Assembly (NCBI RefSeq): GCF_002105155.1
Contig: NW_019029017.1
Span: forward strand, 355,647 to 419,646
Length of the DNA: 64,000 nt
Reading direction: 5' to 3'
Origin: Lobosporangium transversale
Taxonomy: Eukaryota; Mortierellomycota; Mortierellomycetes; Mortierellales; Mortierellaceae
In this document: piece after piece, positions 50,429 to 61,696 of the stretch
How the letters are laid out: each line of letters opens with the position of its first letter
Numbering within the stretch: the stretch's first letter is position 1
The notes under the pieces: generated by a model
Databases searched by the model: none
Told to the model about the DNA's origin: nothing
What the model saw: the letters and a program-made list of their open reading frames with translations, nothing else
Program-made: the position numbers and the translations under genes

Positions 50429-52815
50429 TCATGCCGGAATACGTCCACGAAGGTATTCCATTACGGCCTCAGTGCCTTGATCCATGATTTGACGTCTGGG
50501 CACTCTAAAAAGGTTTCCGTCGAGGCTCAGCGACTTGATACTCCTAACATTACCCAAGAGTGGAGGTAAAGTTCCAATCTCATTTCCAGACAAATCCAAG
50601 GACACGAGACCCTCAAATGATTTAGGATCAATGACTGCAATTTTGTTTCGGCTTCCATTTAAAGTCTTGAGTTTGGGGAAGGTCTTAGGTAGCCAGACTG
50701 GGAGCTCTGTTAATCTATTAGCTGACAAGTGGAGCTCGTTCAAGTTCGGGAAATTGTTGAGTCCGATCACCTCAGCAGAGTCAGCGGCGGTCATTGTACT
50801 CAGGGATGTGATAAGATTGTCTGAAAGGTCAAGTTTGATCAATAATGGAAAGGAAAGTGCAAATGGGAATTCCGCGATCTTGTTGTGGTTGATGCTGATT
50901 TGGGTCAATGTGCGTCCTACAACCTCTTGCAATGTCTTTGGGAAGAAAGTAAGAGCATTAAAATCCAAGTTGGCAGTCTGGGGATCAGAGCAAGCCTCTT
51001 GAATTTCACCAACTGATAGTTCTTTAAGTGCTTTTTTCGCAAGGTTCAGATTCTGAATTGGTTTCTTGGATGCCGGCGTCGCAACAGCATGAGAAGAGGC
51101 TGCTTTTGTGGAGGATAAATGCGACGGCGCTGAGGCGGAGGATATCGCTTCTTTTCCATCATGCGACGAAGAGATAGCCATTGACTCTACCCGAACAGCA
51201 TTAGCTAATTAGGAAATTAAGATAAGATTAGTACACAAGCCTTTTTTTTGTGAGTATGATGGGATAAAAATAAGATATTAGTTTTAGCGCACAAATAGGA
51301 CAGAATCATACCAGATAATGAAGCCTCCGTTTCCTGACGCTGTTTTAAGAGCTTCATCAGAGCCTCCGTGGTAGTAACGTTGCGCGGCACATTGCGAGTA
51401 GGGTTATGCTCCCAAATGAATGTAGTAAGATCAACCATGCTTCCTAGCTCCGAAGGCACATGCTCCATCCTATTACCAGCCATGTCGAGGTGGCGTAAAT
51501 CCGTGAGATCAAGAACGCCCTCAGGGATTGTAGTGAAGTTATTTGCCCGAACGTCCAGATGATATAGCTGAGGGGTTCCCATAAGAAGGTTTTCGATGCT
51601 ACTCAGCATGTTCTGCGAAAGCATCAATTCCTTGAGGACAGGAATCTGGATTTTTGGCTTTGTAGCATTGTTCACATCGGTACCAATGTCTGTGATCCTT
51701 TCAATACATGAATTCCTTGCGTCCAATCTGGTTAGTGAGGGGAGGAGAATATCGTTTCCAACAGGTAATTGCTCAAAACCTGAAAAAAGGGTCGAAAGCT
51801 TGTTATCTAAAATCTCTAATTCCGTCAGCTTTGGCATTTGTGTCAAAATGTTGATAGGCAGGCGCTTCAAGTTGTTTTTGGACAAGTGCAACTTGCGGAT
51901 AGCTTTCAATTTAGAAAGTTCTTGTGGGAGTTCTGTCAATTTGTTGCCAGTTAAATCCAGTATTTCAAGGTGAGAAAGGTTCCCTATGTCACTATTCAAC
52001 GCTCCTGAGAGTTGATTGTTGGCGAGATGCAAGGTAACAAGTGTTGAGAGCGTGAAAATCACCGGCGGAATCACTTCAAACTTGTTGGACGACAGATTGA
52101 GGTTGACTAACCGCTTAAGCTCGCCAAATTCATCTGGTAATGTTGTCAACTGGTTCGTCCGAAACTATTCAAGAATGATCGGAAATAGTCAAAACATGTT
52201 CCTGAACCACGCTTTTTTTTTTTTTTTTTTTTTTTTTTTTTGGCGACGGATAAATATTGAATATGACTTCTACCTAATACTTACATCTACAGTAACCAAC
52301 GCTCCGAACTCTCGGATTCGGGTGTCAATAAAAGTAATTTTGTTGTCAGCGGCAATTAGGCGTGTTAAATCCACGGCATTGTACCAAGCATCACCAGACG
52401 AGCTGAAGTCGACAACAACCGTGTCCGGATCGACATGATACATATTCCAAATCTCTAGTGGGACTTCTGTAAGATCTCGACTAGATAAATTCATAATACC
52501 TATAATAAGAATTGTGACGTCGTCATGGTACTATGATAAGCAAGTGTATCAAAAAATGTAAAAGAAAAAAAAAATGAAGACTTTCGTACCAGTCCCTTTG
52601 GCATTAGCAATCAGACTTCTAATTGACTTTTGTGTATGCCCCAGGATTTCCACATCTGTCTGGCTTCTTGGAGGTGGAGCTGTCCTCTTAACACCAGGGA
52701 CACCAGAACTCACGAATGCTTGACGTTCATCTTCGGCTCCCCCGCGGATAGCTTTTGATTTTGCAAGTTCAGCTCGGGCAGCGGCGATGGCTTCACGTAC
52801 TGAAGGTCGGGACAT
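50429..52815 (-). CDS. Leucine-rich-repeat protein, LRRC40-like
   Basis: Four exons, 52815-52590, 52499-52285, 52164-51312 and 51204-50429; 689 residues. The N-terminal region is charged (MSRPSVREAIAAARAELAKS). Leucine-rich repeats of the LxxLxLxxNxL type begin around MNLSSRDLTEVP and run through LVNLNLSSNKFEVIPP, LEILDLTGNKLTELP and LRHLDMAGNRMEHVP. A variable Ser/Ala-rich linker follows, then more repeats. The C-terminus LDGNLFRVPRRQIMDQGTEA followed by VMEYLRGRI is the ending shared by LRRC40 proteins. Such repeats form protein-binding solenoids; the function of LRRC40 is poorly known. The gene is convergent with the kinase gene. Confidence 0.85.
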
Positions 52816-53725
52816 GACAAAGTTTAATAGATATTCAATCTAATAGTAAACTGTTCAAGAGATTGTGAATGGAACAAGAAGGCAATGAAGCAGATTGAGA
52901 AAATGAAGAGAATGAAGAGAATGAAGAGAATGAAGAGAAAAAATAGCCGTCTCCTTAAGCCCAAAATCTTTGTCTTACAAAAATTCTTGTCACACAAACA
53001 CGCTCCTCTTGGTTCCATGCTCCCTATTTTTTTGTCTTTCTGAATAAGAGTAGGGAGTAGGGCAAATTTTAGTATGATAAACTGTATTTGAGAAATGTCC
53101 TTACCACCAAGTATTGGTTCTTAATGTTAATTAATGCAAAGCAATCGGACCTCGGTCGGACTGATAGGTAAAGCTCGTTTCTTTTAAATAGTGTCGCGGT
53201 CAACTAAAAGGGATTCGGACAGGGGACATGATGCTGTGCGAGACGTCTATTTTTATTTTACCTTCTATCTTCTAGACAAGCGTATCTGTCATGTGACGCC
53301 AATAAATTTCCCCAAAATCATCTCTTTCACGCAGTGAAAGGTAGTGTAGTTCACTACCAGGGAGCGGGTCTGGAGTTGGCTTTCGCTGGACTATTGTGGC
53401 TTAAAATATTTACTAATGAATGTATTTAAAGAAATTGGATTTTTCTTTTTCTTTTCTTTATCAGTGCCTCAAGTAGAACACGATAGTCGTTACCATGACT
53501 ATTTGATATTGGATATGAGTGCAAAGAGTGAATTTAACCGAGCACTGAGCACGTCCATTGAAAGACGTCTTGCCGATTCCTGGCATGCTCTGCCTCTGGC
53601 GTTGTGGGATTGATATATCCTTGCTCGCTCTATATTTTTTTTTTCTCATCACAATAACAAAGCAAATCAGATGAATTCAGATCGAATAATAGTTTAAATC
53701 TGATCAGATCAGATCAGACTTTGAT
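52816..53725. other. Intergenic region with a short unexplained coding-like segment
   Basis: The left end should hold the LRRC40-like promoter: tandem GAATGAAGA units near 52895-52937 make the minus-strand leader pyrimidine-rich. A protein-like plus-strand segment sits at about 53332-53613 and is listed separately. GATCAGATCAGATCAGA repeats lie near 53701-53718. Confidence 0.5.
53332..53613 (+). CDS. Possible short or remnant gene, two coding-like exons, no family
   Basis: A first segment reads KGSVVHYQGAGLELAFAGLL then WLKIFTNE. A short intron (gtattt at about 53422 to tatcag at 53464) would join it in frame to PQVEHDSRYHDYLILDMSAK and LSTSIERRLADSWHALPLAL, ending WD and a stop at 53613. 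The composition looks like genuine protein, but I found no convincing start exon and do not know the family. It may be the last exons of a small gene or a remnant. Confidence 0.3.
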
Positions 53726-55685
53726 TTAATTGAGCGAGCTCCATGAGTTTTTATTTTCATTGTTGTTTGACTTCTGATCAAACTTGCGGAACTGTCGTAC
53801 AAGAGCTGGATTGATCCGAATTAATTTCTTCTCTTCTCCAACCCTAAGCAAAGCGCCATGTTGGACGAGTCGTTCTATCCGCTGGATGAGCCATTGTTTC
53901 ATTTCCACAGGCTGCTCCTTAGCTGATTCAGCGATTGAGCCAAAGTTCATTATTAGGGCGAGTAATGTCCCTTCTTTCCGCCCACAGCTTGATACTACAG
54001 GGGCGCTCGATCGAGCTGGTGATGGCAATGGCGGCATTAATGGTGCTGCTGCTGTTGGCTCATCCATCTCTGCACCTGGTAAAAATTCGAGCCATTCATA
54101 TAACTCAAGAAAACTCTCCAAATCCTGGATCTTATCAGGCTTCCTGGCTCGATCCGAATCCTGCAAAAGTCTCAATTCGTCTAATCGACATCCAAAAATA
54201 TCTGCGACAAACTTTCGACTTTGCTGATTCGTTAATATTTTCGCTCCTGAGCGTGTCCCAGGCAAAGCAACCCGTCTCCCAAGAATCGAAGGATCTTGAA
54301 ATGAAAGTGGCATTGTGTCCGATTTATCAGGTATAAGCTCTTTGTTATCTATCAAAAGTTTGACCAGCGCCAGCGCCAGAGCATCACGATCAACCACGTC
54401 CATATTAGGCTTCATAAAGGGTCCTTTCAAAAGATGATGCAGAGATCTTACAGGAATAAGCTAGGAATTCGTGAAAAAAAAAAAAAAAAAAAAAAAAAAT
54501 CACGAAATTATTATACAAAACATAAAAAAGTAAAAAAGTAAAGTTTGGAAGCAATGCCATTGCCTCAACGTACAACATACCGTTCCACGGGGAACACTGG
54601 TCAGCAAAAACTTTTTAGCATCAGTCGTCATTTGAATAGGGTCAGTCAATAGTGGCTGGTATCCATGCCTGAACTTTTGTACGAGAATGTTATCGTACAT
54701 TCGTAAGCTTGTAAACGCATCCTGTGCAATACATCGGATCAGCTCGCGTGAGAGTTCAATACTTCCGTGAGATTCCCAATCCCATCTTCTTGGATCAATT
54801 AATGTTCCCGGCTCTTTTTGTTCTGACTGGGAGACTTGTCCATTTGAATTAATTCTTCCAGGTAAATAGATGTCATGAGGTTCACTAAACACGTCATGTA
54901 ACATTCCGACATTGATAGAACCCACTCCTATCACTTTTGCCATCCAATGGATATCAAGGACATTTTTACAAGTGATTCCATACTGATCCTTGACGCGCAT
55001 AGCATCTTCATAGGCTCCATATCCGAGCTTAGTGTATGTGACAGATTCCAAAAATGTTTTCAAAAGCGGGGGTATTAGATCTGGGTTGCGCCCGCCATTA
55101 GTGATATTATAAGTAGGGAGAATGAGTGATAGATGTTGATTGGCGATCTGGATGTAATGAATCAATCCTGTAGAGGAGCAGGCGAGGACATTAGATGCTA
55201 TGGGGGATGGTTCCGTATTGAAATCTGACATGAACAACAGAGTGTTGAGAGAGTGCTGGACTAAATTTTTGAATCGAATCGAGGGAGGTGTTAGGCAGGT
55301 GCTCGCAAATTATTATCAATAGTCCAGTAATTTGTATGCGTAGCGTTTTTTTTTCAGTTTTTTGTCTACCTTGTTCACTTGTTGATGGGATAAAGACAGG
55401 AGGTTTGATCTGTAACATGGGGATTTCAGCCTTGCGTAGAAGGATGACGGCGGTATGTGGCGTGTTCCTAGTACTGCGCTGTGCAAAAAACGGGTTTTTG
55501 GGATCAGCTTTGATCTTGGTCCAGTTCCATGCATATCGTACAGAAACGGAGGCAAGCTCCGGAGAGAATGGACGAAGAGTCTTTTGTTGTTGTTGCCTGG
55601 GTTTATGGTAATGGCAGCAAGACTGAATCTGTGAATGCCGTGCTGGCAGAAGTTTCTGTGTCGTCCGAATGCCTCTTTTCCACAT
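53726..55685 (-). CDS. RNase D/WRN-type 3'-5' exonuclease-like protein, probably mitochondrial
   Basis: Three exons, 55685-55370, 55260-54581 and 54460-53726; 576 residues. The N-terminus MWKRGIRTTQKLLPARHSQ is rich in Arg/Lys and free of acid residues, like a mitochondrial presequence. The middle fits the DEDD exonuclease fold: motif I region FMSDFNTEP (about 115-123), strand IHYIQIANQHLSLIL, motif II YTKLGYGAYEDA followed by GITCKNVLDIHWMAK, and motif III LIRCIAQDAFTSLRMYD. In active members motif I is FDxE; here it is FNTE (Asn120, Glu122), and the motif III Tyr is absent. Catalysis may be weak or lost. A C-terminal region of about 240 residues is not recognised. The gene shares a 184-base promoter gap with the Arp6 gene. 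Confidence 0.65.
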
Positions 55686-55869
55686 GTGTGTCTTTAATCC
55701 TGAATGCTTTGTTTTTGGTCCTGGCCCTGGTGGAGGTCAGTAAAGTAAATTATAGAATTATAGTCGATAGGAGTATTAGATCAAAGTGGCTTATTTACTT
55801 TGTCTCCTTTATTTGCTCGAACCATCGCTTTCAAGAATCTTCTAGCACTAATTGCAACAAGAATAGCAC
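55686..55869. promoter_or_regulatory. Short divergent promoter gap
   Basis: Only 184 bases separate the start codons of the exonuclease-like gene (minus) and the Arp6 gene (plus), so the two promoters must overlap or be shared. No named element is evident. Confidence 0.55.
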
Positions 55870-57613
55870 ATGGCATCGCGGACACTGGTCGTTGACAATG
55901 GCGCGTCAACAATTAAGTGTGGGTATGCTGATGGAAATACGAGTTATAGAATAATTCCCAACAACATCACTCGATCCAAAACCGAGAGGAAAGCCTTCAT
56001 AGGCGATCAGCTTGAGACTTGTAAAGACTTTTCAGGTCTCTACTATCGCCTACCCTTTGAGAAAGGTTTGCTCACCAACTGGGATGTTGAAAAACAAGTC
56101 TGGGACAGAATATTCACGGGAAAAGTTATGCCGGTATGTGAAGCTGAATATGTCTTTTTTAAAAATAACTGAGAGGAGACATTGATATTAAGCAGCTTGC
56201 CCGTATTTATATATATAGTGCGACCCATCATCAACAACCCTTTTGATCTCTGAACCAATATTGAATTTACCCAATATCGCTACAACGTATGATCAGCTTG
56301 TTTTTGAAGAATACGCCTTTCAGTCCTATACCCGTATGTCTGCGCCCCAGATGGCCATGTACAACGAGATTCCGAAATTATATGGACAAAAAATAGGCAG
56401 CGGCAAAAAGAGAGTTGATTGTGCGGTGGTTGTCGACTCTGGATACTCATTCACACATATTGTGCCATTCTGGAAAGGCAAACCGATTTTAGTGGGCATT
56501 CGGAGGATCAACGTAGGGGGCAAGTTGCTGACGAATCACTTAAAGGAAATCATTTCCTTCCGATATTGGAATATGATGGATGAAACACATCTCGTGAATG
56601 AGGTCAAAGAAGCTTGCTGCTTTATATCCAACAACTTCTGGGAAGATCTGGACATTTGCAAGTAAGTCACAAGTACAGCTGGATGTAATGTGGGCTGTAA
56701 AGACAATATAAGAGGATAACATCCTAACTAAAAGTTTTAAACAATGAGCGACCAGGAAATCACCGCGTGCCAATAAAATCCTCCAGCATTATGTTCTGCC
56801 GGATTATTCATCACAGCAGACAGGATATATTAAGGGCAAACGAGGAACTAAGAAAGTCAAAAGTAAGAAAACTTCAAGCAAAATGGATATCGACATTGAT
56901 CAGACCGAACCTGAGGAACTTGGAAAGGACGAAGAAGTAGAAAACAAAGAGTCTAGTGGTGATGAATATGATAACGACATTGAAATGACGACGCCTGATG
57001 ATGATGAGCAAGTTTTGACCATGAACAATGAGCGGTTCACGGTACCGGAAATTCTTTTCCATCCATCGGATATTGGCATGGAGCAAGCAGGCATTCCTGA
57101 GGCTGTCGTAGATGCTGTTTCTTCATGCGATGAAGGTATACATAATGTCTGTTTTTATAACTTGATCATAAAGACGACAGGACAGGTTTCGTGTATTTCA
57201 TGAGAATTCATGATCCTATTTTAACACAATTACATAGAAATCCAAGGTATGCTTTATGCCAATGTGGTACTCATTGGTGGTAATGCCCGGCTGCCGGGTT
57301 TTAGGAGACGGGTAGCAAATGATCTTCGCCAACTAGCTCCATCAGAATACGAGGTTAGAGTTGGCATTGACAGTGAGTAAGTACTGTGGTATTTCTGTTG
57401 GAGATTGGTCTTTTGACTTGACTGTCTATGAGAATTAATATATGATATTGATTCTTCTTATATAGTCCTCTTGGATATGGATGGAGAGGTGCAGTGCGAC
57501 TTGCCACGATGGATGAGTTTGCGAGTGAGTTTAAGAGTAGGCTGGTCACCAGAGCCGAATACTTGGAATCAGGGAGCACCCTTTGCGAGTCACGGTTTCG
57601 TTCTGGAGTATAA
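55870..57613 (+). CDS. ARP6: Actin-related protein Arp6 (SWR1 chromatin-remodelling complex)
   Basis: Five exons, 55870-56133, 56219-56661, 56756-57135, 57238-57376 and 57466-57613; 457 residues. Arp6 is a subunit of the SWR1 complex, which exchanges H2A for H2A.Z in nucleosomes. The protein has the actin fold: VVDNGASTIKCGYAD phosphate loop, the Arp6-like NWDVEKQVWDRIF, CAVVVDSGYSFTHIVPFW (second phosphate loop), GGKLLTNHLKEIISFR, and IGGNARLPGFRRRV. An acidic and Lys-rich insert of about 80 residues (KGKRGTKKVKSKK then many Asp/Glu) occurs before FTVPEILFHPSDIGM. The C-terminus GYGWRGAVRLATM closes the fold. Confidence 0.93.
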
Positions 57614-58294
57614 CTCAATCCTGGTCCATTAGATAATCTCGAATCAAATGTAAAATAATCAATTTTTGTAAAATAAACATGCTTCAGCTTTGCATCCTGG
57701 GTTTTTATACTTCCATGTAAAAAAAAAAAATAAAACAAAATAAATTAAAATAAATAGAAAAAAAAAATCTGTCGGGTTCTAGATACCATTAGATAATGTC
57801 AGGTCCAGCGGCATGAAAGATTTTTTTAATATGCTGCTATTCGATATTCCACAATGTCCTGATCAATGTCTCTCCCTTGCTGAATCATAAAAACTGACGA
57901 CCGTTTTTATCAGAAAGGGAAAAGAAGAAAGAAGAAAGAAGAAAGAATGACTTCTGATATTTAAACAGACCAATGGTCTGGTTTGAAAGCTTCCCTGCAA
58001 ACACTCTTTAGCGATCGCAATCCCAACGACCTCCTCGACCTAAGTTGTTTTTTTTTTGTTTATTACTATTCCATTTTGCCCGATAACCCCCAAATGTATT
58101 TTCAACGCGGAGCCTTTGCATTTTTTGACTATTTGCCTTATTACCATACCTTGTACCATTATCCCTATTATCTCAAATACCCTTCTCTCTCCAGAACTTT
58201 CAATCATTAAGACGCGATCCCTATTCTAGTCACACGCACTCTATTCTTTTTCTTTCAATCTACTAAACTTCATTGATACCCAAACACTCATATA
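57614..58294. promoter_or_regulatory. Intergenic region and leader of the coiled-coil gene
   Basis: After Arp6 there is A-rich sequence (57719-57768) and a GAA-repeat patch (57917-57950). From about 58030 to 58290 the plus strand is pyrimidine-rich up to the start codon. The 75-codon frame at 57983-58210 has no familiar motif and is probably part of the leader. Confidence 0.5.
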
Positions 58295-61207
58295 ATGGGA
58301 TTTAGTAGAAAACAACCAGTCGCTGTCACACCAGCAGCCACTTCTGCTAGTATTACCATCATGGGTAACACCACTAATCCCTCCGCCATCACCGCTGCTT
58401 CACCCGCTCATCAACAATCCTCTATATCCCTCCTGAAACGTAAACCAGTTAAGAGATTGGTCAGTTCAAGCGCCAGTAACCACTCTATCACATCAACCTC
58501 AACTGGGTCAAGTCAAATAAGTAATCCCAATGACAGTAATAAGAAGAACAACGATAGAAGCAGCAGTAGTAGTAGTAGCAGTAGCACGTATTCGCAGTCA
58601 ATTGCCAGAAAATCAAACCTTAAGATGACAGGACCCTCTTCGGGCCCAACCCTAAAAGGGGAGATAGTCTACCCGCAGGTCCAGAAAGGATATCCTTTGA
58701 TGGACACAACTGGAATAGGGATGGGGATGGGGATGGTGATGGTGATGGGCGCTGAGCTCAATGATGAAGCGTTAAATACACCAAAGACGCCAAAAACTTT
58801 TCAACAATCACAAGAAGAGTTGTTTTCGAAACTGGAAGCATTAGCAGCGGCTAAGAATAAGTTGAGCTCGACAGATCACTCAGTACAATCAAGAGTATCA
58901 TCGAGCAGCGTCGGTACTAGTCTTCAGCTTCCAAATCATGGCAGCAATAGGTTGCAAAAATCAGTGAATAATAGTACGAATAACCGAAGCAGGATGGGTT
59001 TAAATGGGAGCTCTTCAACATCTTCTTTGAGACAGGACATTCGTCATGTACCAACCAATCCTCCTTTTGGAAGCAGGTAGGTTAGCAAGGGCAGTGAAGT
59101 TCGTCATAATCATGTATTAAAAAAACCCTACTTTGATTACTTACACTACATGTCATGCCTCCAGCTCTCCCACGCCTGAGCGGCCTCGCGAGTAAGTTGA
59201 CCAATCACATCGTGTCCAACATTTTCTAGGCCTCTATATTTCTACATTTTAGGTGATTGACGCGTTTTTTTGTGCAACATTTTTTAAAAAATTAGGCCCA
59301 GACGGCGGATCAACAGTGCTCAATTCAAGACACCGACAGTTGCAGAAATGGGGGAACTCGCACAGATCGTTGTTGCCAACGCTACACCCCCAAAACCTCA
59401 AAACAAACCTCGCAAACGGTACACCTTCTTTTATTCAAGATGATATCTTAATTTAAAGTAATGGCCCGTTGTTGTGCCGTATCCAACTTTTATATTAATT
59501 ACCCTTTGTAATGCCATTTTTTTTTTTTTTTTTTTTTTTTAACTGGGAAAAAACTCAGGGCAAGCACGCTCACTTTAACAACTACAACTTTTGCGCCCCC
59601 GGGACAAGCGCTACCAAACACAACCACCGTAATAGCTGGAAGAGGAATCAATAATAATGAACGTGACTATCGCCAACTATACGAAGCGGCAGATAAGAAT
59701 GCCAAAAGCTGGGAAAAGAGGTATTCTGTTGCCCAGCAACAGCTTAACTATGAACGAGAAAAATGGGAGGGTATGCTGCTATGATCATTATGGGATGATT
59801 TCGTCATTACTGGAGGCTACTGCTTATCATAGTCTATAATGGCGTACTTACTTTCATTAAGATTTTTTTTTTTTTTTTTCCGAAAAAAAAAAAAATTAGA
59901 AAAATATGCTGCTCTGGAGAAGGACTTCCGAGATCTGGAGAATAGCAAAGTCGAAGCCAATACTGAGAAAATGAATGTATTGCTTGATACAGTTCAACAA
60001 CTTCAACTTGCAAATGAGGTCTTTCGGAAACAGCTTATGGACGCAGGCATTGAACCTGACCCTATGCCTGCAGCTAAGTTCCATCCTCAACTTTTGATGG
60101 TGAGCGAAGACCACGACCGCACATTCTTGGAAGAGAACGAGTTGATGAATGTGCGATCTTTGGAGACAAATCAAAAGATCGAACACCTGTCCAACGAGTT
60201 AAACGTACGTAAACTCTTTTTTTTTATATTTATTTTGTGTGGAGCGATGTAAGAGACAATCGTGACATTGGTAACGCTATTTTATTTTACTTTTTTTTTA
60301 GAATGTTGCTATCGCCATCTCTCAGACGATAAACTACGTGCAGTTGCGGTACTTGACTCAAATGCTAGATGTAGTTGAGCATGTCACTTCCCAGAAACGC
60401 GCCCGTGCCATGTCTAACAGTTTCCTTTCGGACATGTTGAGCCGAGGTGTGAAGAAGCCGAGCCCTTTGCAGTTAAAAAGCACTTGCTCCATCGCAACCC
60501 AAACGCCGCCTTCCTTTCAACAGCAGCTTATTCAGCAGCAACTGTTAGCGGCTGCGGAATGTGGCTCTGCTTCTTTTAGATCAATGGAGAGTAAGCTCAG
60601 TAAAAGTTATAGTTTCTCATCCAATCTCTTTAGCCTTGTAGGCTTGGCCAACAGTGGTGCTCTCGACGGCGGCCAGTATAGGCTTAAGGGCGGTGCTATA
60701 GGCGACCACCGGTCGCAATTGATCCGTCAGAGCATCTCCCCTATGGTCCTTGAGAGCCTCAGGGGTGATCCTGGGTCTCCAGACTTAATTGATACCCTTA
60801 CAGCCAACAGAGCCGCCGTACCAATGCCAAAATTCCAGTATGCATCTCCAACATCATCTCAATTACGTATCTTTGTTCCAGAACCGAGTAAAGTACATGA
60901 GTACAGTGCGGCCTCAAGTATTGGGAGCATGTCTCGAGCCCGTAGTGGCACAGGGAGCAGTATTGAAAGCGGGGCCGCATCTCTGAAGCGATCTTCCTCT
61001 GATATCAGTCTGAATCGGTCGCAGTATCAACGTCACCGCCAACCGCAACAACAACAAGAACAAAAGAAGCAGCAACAGCAGTACCGTCTCGCTCGGGCTG
61101 GCATTAAGAATGCATGTGGTGTCGCACTCCAAACAATCGAGCCGCACAGATCTATAAGTCAACAATTCTTATCTCCAAATACGGCCCTCTTGTCCACGAA
61201 TAATTAA
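58295..61207 (+). CDS. Uncharacterised Ser-rich coiled-coil protein
   Basis: Six exons, 58295-59076, 59165-59191 (only 27 bases), 59296-59418, 59559-59770, 59900-60204 and 60302-61207; 784 residues. The first 260 residues are Ser/Asn/Thr-rich with a poly-Ser tract and GMGMGMVMVMG. A central coiled coil is well formed: NNNERDYRQLYEAADKNAKS, EKYAALEKDFRDLENSKVEA and TVQQLQLANEVFRKQLMDAG. After a short acidic part comes a helical segment, VAIAISQTINYVQLRYLTQM. The C-terminal third is Ser-rich with a Gln/Lys-rich stretch. I do not recognise the family. Six exons that rejoin in frame, and a conserved-looking middle, argue for a real gene. The layout suggests a scaffold or cytoskeletal adaptor, but that is a guess. 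Confidence 0.75.
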
Positions 61208-61381
61208 ACAATATATTTGGCAATGGAGTGTCATGAGCACCAAGTTGTATTATACATTCAAATATAAAAGTGATATTGTACTATAAAATTAGAGGATACA
61301 ATGAATGCTATTACGAAAATTATAATAATACTATGATTTTTTTTTTCTTTGAGTGGAGATGATGGATGTAGGGAGATAAGT
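61208..61381. other. Short convergent gap
   Basis: This 174-base A/T-rich gap separates the 3' ends of the coiled-coil gene and the TMEM94-like gene and presumably holds both polyadenylation regions. Confidence 0.6.
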
Positions 61382-61660
61382 TTAGAGTGGAGAATGCATT
61401 CCGAGTTTGGTATTGAACTCGAGCTTAGCTAACTTTTGGGCGCGCACACATTCTTTCATATCACGCGCCTTGACGATTTCTTGGACAGGCATGAAAACCA
61501 CTGGCCAGAAGAATGCAATGATATATATCCACCAAGGCACACTCTGAACGCTATTAGGGCCACGGAATACTGAAATAATACAGAACACAATTTGCAATAG
61601 CATGCTATAACAATCAGGGGTACAAATAAAAAAAGGAGAAGATTGTTTTAGAATGGGAGT

Positions 61661-61696
<36 letters not shown>

